From the NCBI GenBank assembly GCA_947176455.1, contig CAMWQQ010000033.1, positions 1-11,745 of the forward strand: DNA of 11,745 nt, given 5' to 3'. The position numbers and the translations under genes are program-made. The stretch comes from an uncultured Odoribacter sp. GTDB lineage: Bacteria; Bacteroidota; Bacteroidia; Bacteroidales; Marinifilaceae. The notes under the pieces were generated by a model. It was not told the origin of the DNA, did no database searches, and saw only the letters and a list, made by a program, of their open reading frames with translations. Positions 5,894 to 11,745 of this stretch are shown in pieces (position 1 is the stretch's first letter; each line of letters starts with the position of its first letter).

Positions 5894-6523
5894 ATGACAG
5901 AAAGCGAATTGAACCGGACAAAGGCTGATTTACTGGAAAGCATTGCGCAACTGTTCCATAAGTACGGGCTACGAAGCACGTCAATGGATGACATCTGCAC
6001 GCATCTGAAGATTTCAAAGAAGACGCTTTACCAGTATTTCAGCAACAAGGACGATTTGGTGGAGCAACTGGCTCTCCACCGGGAAGGCACCCTGCGCGTG
6101 GGAAGAAAACTGGAGCGGATGAAGAAGCTGGATTCGGTGGAGTTCCTGTGGGTTATGGGAGAGAACATCATCAAGCATTTGAACGGCCAGCACCAGATGA
6201 ATCTTTTCGATTTGAAGAAGTATCATCCGGAAGTTTACCAGCGCATCAACGAGCGGAACCGGGAGTTTTTCTACGAACAGTTGACGCAAGTCATCGAGAA
6301 GGGCATCCGGGACGGGTATTTCCGGGAGGACATCGACAAGCAAGTGCAGATTTATCTGTTCGCGAAACAAATCGGCTTTCTGGGCGAACCGGAAGTGATG
6401 AGCAATATGGAGTATCCGATTGACGTGATTATCTCGACGATTATCAAAAACACTATCCGGAGCTTTGTAACGCCTGCGGGTATGGAGAAACTGGAAAAAT
6501 TACTTAACAAACAAAAAAAATAG
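5894..6523 (+). CDS. TetR/AcrR-family transcriptional regulator
   Basis: This 209-residue protein has the TetR layout: an N-terminal helix (about 5-25), a helix-turn-helix at about 28-50 containing TSMDDICTHLKISKKTLYQYF followed by SNKDDLV, and an all-helical C-terminal ligand and dimer domain. Regulators of this family usually repress an adjacent efflux operon and let go when a toxic ligand binds. Here it is first in a same-strand cluster with a TolC-like protein, a membrane fusion protein and an RND permease, which are its likely targets along with its own promoter (palindrome at 5846). The ATG at 5894 is preferred to an in-frame ATG at 5813, because the intervening sequence contains the promoter box and palindrome and encodes nothing TetR-like. 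A run of eight A residues lies at the 3' end (6513-6520). The inducing ligand cannot be read from the sequence. Confidence 0.93.
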   Translation: MTESELNRTKADLLESIAQLFHKYGLRSTSMDDICTHLKISKKTLYQYFSNKDDLVEQLALHREGTLRVGRKLERMKKLDSVEFLWVMGENIIKHLNGQHQMNLFDLKKYHPEVYQRINERNREFFYEQLTQVIEKGIRDGYFREDIDKQVQIYLFAKQIGFLGEPEVMSNMEYPIDVIISTIIKNTIRSFVTPAGMEKLEKLLNKQKK

Positions 6524-6538
6524 ACAAGAAATCAAGAC

Positions 6539-6574
6539 TATCGGGCAAATTCCCGATATACATTCAAATATCGG
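6539..6574. promoter_or_regulatory. Overlapping inverted repeats between tetR and the efflux genes
   Basis: Three alternating half-sites occur in 36 bases. TATCGGG (6539-6545) pairs with CCCGATA (6552-6558). The overlapping CCGATAT (6553-6559) pairs equally well with ATATCGG (6568-6574). The two stems share the middle segment and cannot form together. This could be a double operator or a two-state RNA leader for the tolC-mfp-rnd genes. No T-run follows, so a simple terminator is unlikely. No exact TAnnTTTG box was found in the 113-base spacer; TATAATTTG at 6577-6585 is one base too long. The pump genes may therefore be transcribed from the tetR promoter. Confidence 0.5.
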
Positions 6575-6636
6575 CATATAATTTGCAAAGCGTATAAACA
6601 TTGAAAAATAAATAACAACATCATAAATTAATCAGA

Positions 6637-7935
6637 ATGAAAAGAGGAGTATTCATTACATTTGTTGCGATTCTCATCCCGTGGATGCTGCAAGCGCAGA
6701 CCACGCCGGACGCCCCCCAGAGCCTGACGCTGGAGGAAGCCGTAAACTTTGCCGTGAAATACAACAAGGAGTTGCAGGCATCGCAAATGAACATCGAATT
6801 AAGAAACAAAATGGTCACCGAGGCGATTTCCCAGGGATTGCCGCAAATCAACGGTAATTTGAATTACAGCACGAATTTCAAATACAAGATGAGCTTCCCG
6901 GGTTCCCCTATGACTACAACCCTGAAAGACCAGTCCTCCTTGGGCGTCAGCGTATCGCAGCTCCTGTTCAACGGACAATGGATTTTAGGCATACAGACCA
7001 GTAAAATCGCCAAGCAGATTGCCGCCCAGCAGGTGGACGTGACGGAACTGGAAATCAAGGAAACCGTTTACAATTCCTACTACACGGTACTGGTCAGCGA
7101 ACGGCTGATGTCCATTGTGAAAGAAAACCTGCAAAATATGAGCGAGATTCAGAAACACACGGAAAATATGTACAAGGCTGGAACCGCCGAAATCACCGAT
7201 GTGGACCAAATCCGAATCACCGTCGGACAGTTGAAGAACAGCCTGCTGGCAATGGAACGGACCGTGGACGTGAGCTACAACCTGCTGCGCCTGCAACTGG
7301 GACTGCAAGCCGGCACCCCGCTGAAACTGACCGACCCGCTGGAGTCTTTCCTCGCCGAGGAGAATTTCCTGAAACTGGTGGCACAGCAGTTCGACATCAA
7401 TGCCAACCTGCAATATCAGTTGGTGCAAACCCAGGAAGAGTTGCAAAAGAAAATGGTGGGTCTGAAGAAATGGGCGTTTTCGCCGAGTATCTCCGCCAGC
7501 TACGGATATACCTACAAAATCCTGAAACCCAGCTTGGACTTCAGCCCCAAGCACTCGGCAAGCATCACGATGAACATCCCGGTATTTTCCGGCTTGCAAC
7601 GCAAAGCCCAATTGGACCAGGAAAAAATCACCCTGGAGCAAACCACGTTGAACAAAAGCCTGTTGGAAGACCGGTTGAACTTGCAGGAAGAACAGCTCAA
7701 ATTCGCCCTGAAAAACGCCTTGGAAGATTACAACCTACAAAAGGAAAACATCCAAGTGGCGCGGAAAGTGCTGGAAAACTATCAACACAAATACAATGCG
7801 GGAACCGTATCGAGCCTCAATCTGACCCAGGCGAACAACAATTACCTGACGGCGGAAAACAATTACACGTCAGCCTGCCTGACGCTATTGCAGGCACAGA
7901 CCCAATTGGAAAAACTATATAACGAATTAAAGTAA
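6637..7935 (+). CDS. TolC-family outer membrane efflux protein
   Basis: This 432-residue protein begins with a Sec signal peptide (KRG followed by a hydrophobic core, likely cut after LQA at residue 20). It has the duplicated architecture of outer membrane efflux proteins: each half starts with long amphipathic helices, passes through a strand region (NGNLNYSTNF; then SPSISASYGYTY near 285), and returns to helices. LTLEEAVNFAVKYN (about 29-42) is the typical opening and NIPVFSGLQRKAQLDQ the typical second-half motif. The trimer would form the channel across the outer membrane and the periplasmic tunnel for the RND pump encoded two genes downstream. It starts 113 bases after tetR and is followed by the fusion protein after 22 bases, which supports a single operon. 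The length is normal and nothing is missing. The substrate is unknown. Confidence 0.95.
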   Translation: MKRGVFITFVAILIPWMLQAQTTPDAPQSLTLEEAVNFAVKYNKELQASQMNIELRNKMVTEAISQGLPQINGNLNYSTNFKYKMSFPGSPMTTTLKDQSSLGVSVSQLLFNGQWILGIQTSKIAKQIAAQQVDVTELEIKETVYNSYYTVLVSERLMSIVKENLQNMSEIQKHTENMYKAGTAEITDVDQIRITVGQLKNSLLAMERTVDVSYNLLRLQLGLQAGTPLKLTDPLESFLAEENFLKLVAQQFDINANLQYQLVQTQEELQKKMVGLKKWAFSPSISASYGYTYKILKPSLDFSPKHSASITMNIPVFSGLQRKAQLDQEKITLEQTTLNKSLLEDRLNLQEEQLKFALKNALEDYNLQKENIQVARKVLENYQHKYNAGTVSSLNLTQANNNYLTAENNYTSACLTLLQAQTQLEKLYNELK

Positions 7936-7957
7936 AAACAATATAAACACGAAAACG

Positions 7958-8995
7958 ATGATAAAGAACATTATTTTATCCGCCCTTGCAATCGCTGTCC
8001 TGGCAGGATGCTCCAAGAAAAAAGAGGCATCAAACAGTGAAACAGCCGTTGAAGCCATTCCGGTAAAAGTACAGAAACTGGCAAAGGAAGACATCTTCCG
8101 CACCTTGGATTATACGGCAAATCTGGAAGCCGACGAGCAAGTTTTCTACGCCCCCGCCGCAACCGGCAGAATCTCCAAAATCTACGTCGAAGTAGGCGAC
8201 CGGATTAAAAAAGGACAAGTGCTGGTCGATATGGATAAAACCAACCTGAAACAGGCAGAAGTGCAGTTGAAGAATCTGGAAACGGAATACAACCGGGCAA
8301 AGCTACTGAACGAAACCCAGAGCATCAGCAAGCAGGCCTATGACGCTGCCGTGACCAATTACGAGGTTGCCAAAACGAACATAGAATTCCTGAGGGAGAA
8401 CACGCAAATGCTGGCACCGTTCAACGGAGTAGTGACAGGCAAATATTTCGAAAACGGGGAAGTCTATACGGGTGGCGCTTTCGGTGGCGCTTCCAAGCCG
8501 TCTATCATCGCGATTGAAAAAATCAATCCCTTGAAAGCGAAGGTAAACCTGTCGGAACAATATTTCCTCTCCGTAAAGAAAGGCACCAAGGTTGAACTGA
8601 AAAGCAGTCTGTTCCCCGACCGGGTGTTCGAAGGCACGGTCAACATCGTCTATCCGACTATCGACCCGGCTTCACGGACGTTTACCGTAGAGGTGAGAAT
8701 CCCGAACGAGGACGAGGCGCTGCGCCCCGGTATGTACGGCACAATCAATTTCTTCATCGGTAACACGGAAACCATTGTGGCGCCCGCTATCGCCGTGCTG
8801 AAACTCCAGGGTGCCAACGACCGCTATGTGTTCGTCAACAGAAACGGCAAGGCAAAACGCGTGGCAGTGACGCTGGGCAAGCGTTTCGAAGACAAGGTGG
8901 AACTGATTAGCAACGAGCTGGAAGAAGGCGACGAACTGATTGTCGTGGGACAGGGACGCGTGGTGGACGGCTCTCCTATCAGCATCACCAAGTAA
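7958..8995 (+). CDS. RND membrane fusion protein (periplasmic adaptor lipoprotein)
   Basis: This 345-residue protein has a lipoprotein signal with lipobox LAGC and acylation site C18, then a Lys- and Glu-rich linker. Domains follow the HlyD/AcrA order: the first half of the lipoyl-like domain at about 62-92 (YAPAATGRISKIYVEVGDRI), an alpha-helical hairpin at about 97-148, the second lipoyl half at about 150-170 (APFNGVVTGKYFENGE), a beta-barrel at about 187-260 (including DPASRTFTVEVRIPN), and a membrane-proximal domain to the C-terminus. The adaptor bridges the inner membrane RND pump and the TolC channel. It sits 22 bases after the channel gene and 29 bases before the permease gene, the standard order. 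It is full length with no unusual features. Confidence 0.96.
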   Translation: MIKNIILSALAIAVLAGCSKKKEASNSETAVEAIPVKVQKLAKEDIFRTLDYTANLEADEQVFYAPAATGRISKIYVEVGDRIKKGQVLVDMDKTNLKQAEVQLKNLETEYNRAKLLNETQSISKQAYDAAVTNYEVAKTNIEFLRENTQMLAPFNGVVTGKYFENGEVYTGGAFGGASKPSIIAIEKINPLKAKVNLSEQYFLSVKKGTKVELKSSLFPDRVFEGTVNIVYPTIDPASRTFTVEVRIPNEDEALRPGMYGTINFFIGNTETIVAPAIAVLKLQGANDRYVFVNRNGKAKRVAVTLGKRFEDKVELISNELEEGDELIVVGQGRVVDGSPISITK

Positions 8996-9024
8996 CAGTA
9001 TGATAATCTTGTAAATCAAACAAT

Positions 9025-11745
9025 ATGAGTATATATAATACAGCGGTAAACAAGCCCATTTCCACCTTAATGGTGTTCATCGCCATTCTGGTGCTGGGTA
9101 TTGCCTCCTACATCCAGTTGCCGGTAGACCAGTATCCGAAAATGGACCCTCCCTACATTACCGTAATGGCAACTTATCCGGGCGCCAATGCCTCGGATAT
9201 CGAGGAGAACGTGACGAAAATCCTGGAGAACCAGTTGAACTCCGTGGATAACCTGAAAGAATTGACCTCCACGTCATACGACAACCTGGCGGTGGTGGCA
9301 CTGGAGTTTGAATGGGAAGTGAACCTGGACGAAGCATCCAACGACGTGCGCGACGCCGTGGACAAGTCGATGCAGGCACTGCCCGACGGTATCGACCGTC
9401 CGACCATTATGCGTTTCAACACCTCTATGATGCCGATTTTGATTTATGCCGTGACGGCGGACGCCTCCTATCCCGGCATCGACAAAATCCTGGACGACAA
9501 ACTGGTTACCCGTCTGAACCGGGTGGACGGTGTGGCTTCCGTTATCGTGGCAGGGGCGCCGGAACGGGTGGTTTACGTGGACCTCGACCCGAACCAGCTG
9601 GACGCCTATAACCTGACGCTGGAACAAATCGGCAACAAGATTCTGTCGGAAAACCGCGACATCTCCGCCGGTAGCGTGAAAATGGGCGAAATGGACTACA
9701 CCCTGCGCATCGAAGGCGAATTTGAAGAAAGCGACCAAATCAAGAATCTGGTTCTGGGTACGCAGAACAACAAGACCATTTACCTCCACGATGTCGCCCG
9801 CGTTCGGGACACAATCAAGGACATCACGCTGGAACAGACCATTAACCGGGGAAAAGGCGGTGTATTAATGGTGACGAAGCAGACGGACGCGAACGCCGTT
9901 GCCGTTGCCAAGGAAGCCAAAAAACAATTGGAACTGACACTGAAGGAACTGCCTTCCGATATCCATTTCCAGATTATCTCGGACAACTCCGACTTTATCG
10001 TGAAATCAATCAACAACTTGCAGGAAACCTTGATGTATGCCTTGATATTCGTGGTGTTGGTGGTGTTCCTGTTCCTGGGACGCTGGCGCGCGACGTTCAT
10101 CATCGCGCTGACGATCCCGATTTCGTTGATTGTCGCCTTCATCTACCTGTTCGCCACGGGTGAATCCCTGAACGTCATTTCCTTGTCTTCACTCTCCATT
10201 GCTATCGGTATGGTGGTGGACGACGCGATTGTGGTATTGGAAAACATCACGAAACACGTAGACCGGGGCAGCCGTCCGAGAGAAGCCGCCAAATACGGTA
10301 CGAACGAAGTGTGGTTGTCCGTTATCGTGACGACTTTGGTAACCGTTGCGGTATTCTTCCCGCTGACTTTGGTGACCGGTATGACGGGTATCCTGTTCAA
10401 GCAGTTGGGTTGGATCGTATGTATCACCGTATGTACGTCTACGGCAACCGCCATTTCACTGACGCCGATGCTTTGCTCGCAGTTGATGAAAGTGCAGGAA
10501 AAACCGAAAGACGGTAAATTCAGCTTCTACAATTTTGTTTCCACACAGTTGGACCGTCTCGACAGCGCCTACGAAAAACTGATTCGCTGGGTATTGTGCC
10601 ACAAAACCGTGGTGATTTGCTCTATGTTCTTCCTGTTCTTCGGTTCCTGCGGACTGATGCGCTACATCAAGACCGACTTTATGCCCCAGAACGACCAGAA
10701 CTATATGAACGTTTACGCGAAGATGCAGTCCGGACAGCGGGTGGAAGTAACGAAGGAGGTTGCCTTGCAAATCGACTCCGTGATGCGTGCCGAGATTCCG
10801 GAAATCACCATCATCAACCTCTCTTACGGTAGCGAGGAAGAAGCATCTTTCGCCTCTATGATGAACAGCACGGGTAACAACATCCTGAATATGCGTGTGC
10901 GCGTGGTAGACATCAAGGAACGTAACCGAAGCGTATTCGAGATTGCCGACCAGGTACGTGGTATTTTGAAACGTTTCCCGGATGTGTTGCAGTACACCGT
11001 GAGCACTTCCAGCGGCGGCTCTATGGGCGGCAACTCCGTGGACGTTGAAATTATGGGACACGACTTCAACGTCACCACCCGCCTTGCCCACGAAATCGCC
11101 CAGAAGGCACGGCAGATTCCGGGAGCCGAGGACATCAAAATCAGTCGCGACGAGGACAAGTCGGAATTGCAGGTGGTACTCGACCCCGACAAACTCGCCC
11201 GCCACGGTCTGACGACCTCGGAAGTGGGTTCTTATCTCCGCAACCGCATCTACGGTTTCCGAAACAGCAAATTCAAGGAAAACGGTGAGGAATACGACAT
11301 CATCGTACGCCTTGATGAAAAATACCGGTCATCACTGACCGAAGTGGAAAACATCCTCATCACCGACAACCGCGGTCAAAAAGTGCGTTTGAAAGAACTC
11401 GGTGAAATCAAGGAGTACTTCTCCCCGCCAAACATCGAGCGCAAGAGCAAACAGCGTCTGTTGAAGGTGTCCATTACTCCCGCTGCCGGCGTCGCCCTGG
11501 GTGACATTGCACAGGCTACCCAGCAGATGCTCGACGGTCTGGAAGACGTACCGCAGGAAGTATCGCTCTACATCGGCGGTAACTACGAAGACCAGCAGGA
11601 ATCGTTCAGTTCGCTGATTATGCTGTTGTTGCTGTCCTTGATGTTGGTTTACATCGTTATGGCAGCCCAGTTCGAATCCTTCAAGATGCCGTTCATCATT
11701 ATGTTGTCCATTCCGTTCGCCTTCACGGGCGTAATCCTCGCCTTG
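9025..11745 (+). CDS. RND efflux permease, HAE-1-like (3' end outside window)
   Basis: From the ATG at 9025 I read 907 codons in frame with no stop to the edge, about 100-150 residues short of a normal RND permease. It is the proton-driven inner membrane pump of the tripartite system. TM1 is at about 9-29 (PISTLMVFIAILVLGIASY), followed by the usual PVDQYPKMDPPYITV. The first periplasmic porter domain runs to about 330. TM2-TM6 follow, with TM4 motif GMVVDDAIVVLENI, whose D399 and D400 align with the proton-relay Asp407 and Asp408 of AcrB. The second periplasmic loop contains MPQNDQNYMNVYAKM and the typical GGNYEDQQES before TM8. The read ends in TM9 (SIPFAFTGVILAL), so the TM10 position equivalent to AcrB Lys940 is not visible. 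It follows the adaptor gene after 29 bases. Drug, bile salt or lipid export is plausible; the sequence does not decide. Confidence 0.96.
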   Translation, partial: MSIYNTAVNKPISTLMVFIAILVLGIASYIQLPVDQYPKMDPPYITVMATYPGANASDIEENVTKILENQLNSVDNLKELTSTSYDNLAVVALEFEWEVNLDEASNDVRDAVDKSMQALPDGIDRPTIMRFNTSMMPILIYAVTADASYPGIDKILDDKLVTRLNRVDGVASVIVAGAPERVVYVDLDPNQLDAYNLTLEQIGNKILSENRDISAGSVKMGEMDYTLRIEGEFEESDQIKNLVLGTQNNKTIYLHDVARVRDTIKDITLEQTINRGKGGVLMVTKQTDANAVAVAKEAKKQLELTLKELPSDIHFQIISDNSDFIVKSINNLQETLMYALIFVVLVVFLFLGRWRATFIIALTIPISLIVAFIYLFATGESLNVISLSSLSIAIGMVVDDAIVVLENITKHVDRGSRPREAAKYGTNEVWLSVIVTTLVTVAVFFPLTLVTGMTGILFKQLGWIVCITVCTSTATAISLTPMLCSQLMKVQEKPKDGKFSFYNFVSTQLDRLDSAYEKLIRWVLCHKTVVICSMFFLFFGSCGLMRYIKTDFMPQNDQNYMNVYAKMQSGQRVEVTKEVALQIDSVMRAEIPEITIINLSYGSEEEASFASMMNSTGNNILNMRVRVVDIKERNRSVFEIADQVRGILKRFPDVLQYTVSTSSGGSMGGNSVDVEIMGHDFNVTTRLAHEIAQKARQIPGAEDIKISRDEDKSELQVVLDPDKLARHGLTTSEVGSYLRNRIYGFRNSKFKENGEEYDIIVRLDEKYRSSLTEVENILITDNRGQKVRLKELGEIKEYFSPPNIERKSKQRLLKVSITPAAGVALGDIAQATQQMLDGLEDVPQEVSLYIGGNYEDQQESFSSLIMLLLLSLMLVYIVMAAQFESFKMPFIIMLSIPFAFTGVILAL

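Noticed and set aside
10456..11205. 249-codon open frame on the - strand under the RND permease
   Set aside because: The + strand frame here encodes conserved RND porter sequence. The reverse translation is His/Val-rich without motifs.
1..11745. CRISPR arrays, tRNA or rRNA genes, insertion sequences, attachment sites
   Set aside because: No regularly spaced repeats, tRNA cloverleaf-like sequence, transposase gene or terminal inverted repeats were seen on either strand.

Overview
The window looks like chromosomal DNA from a Bacteroidota bacterium, most likely order Bacteroidales (Bacteroides/Parabacteroides-like). The grounds are the protein sequences (DnaG, TetR and the RND efflux components), promoter-like boxes of the Bacteroides form TAnnTTTG, A-rich leaders without strong Shine-Dalgarno sequences, and tandem AAAGTTTAT-type repeats after an operon. 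Nine protein genes are supported. Both edges cut through a gene, and no intergenic stretch exceeds about 205 bases.

Left region (1..2667, + strand): the 3' part of a very unusual fusion gene. It begins inside the last transmembrane helices of an RND efflux permease and continues, without a stop, through extra membrane helices into a complete ABC ATPase. The ATPase N-terminal strand appears to be separated from its Walker A region by about 176 residues that carry membrane helices. Nine bases later comes a small six-helix ABC-2-type permease, the likely membrane partner of that ATPase. Together they look like an RND/ABC hybrid exporter.

Middle region (2668..5689, - strand): a 122-base convergent spacer with tandem repeats and a hairpin; a compact toxin-antitoxin-like pair (toxin-like gene first, XRE-type HTH protein second) with its own candidate promoter and an overlapping palindrome; then the housekeeping primase gene dnaG. 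The pair is more A+T-rich than its neighbours in the stretch compared.

Right region (5690..11745, + strand): a divergent promoter region, then a TetR-family regulator preceded by a near-perfect 30-base palindrome, then a tripartite efflux operon: TolC-like outer membrane protein, lipoprotein membrane fusion protein and an RND permease. The permease runs off the right edge with 907 residues read and no stop. The regulator probably represses itself and the pump genes. The 113-base tetR/tolC spacer holds three alternating copies of one half-site that could form either of two mutually exclusive hairpins.

The main item for follow-up is the RND-ABC fusion with its split nucleotide-binding domain and adjacent permease. 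A second oddity is that the two window edges fall at nearly the same place in the RND fold.
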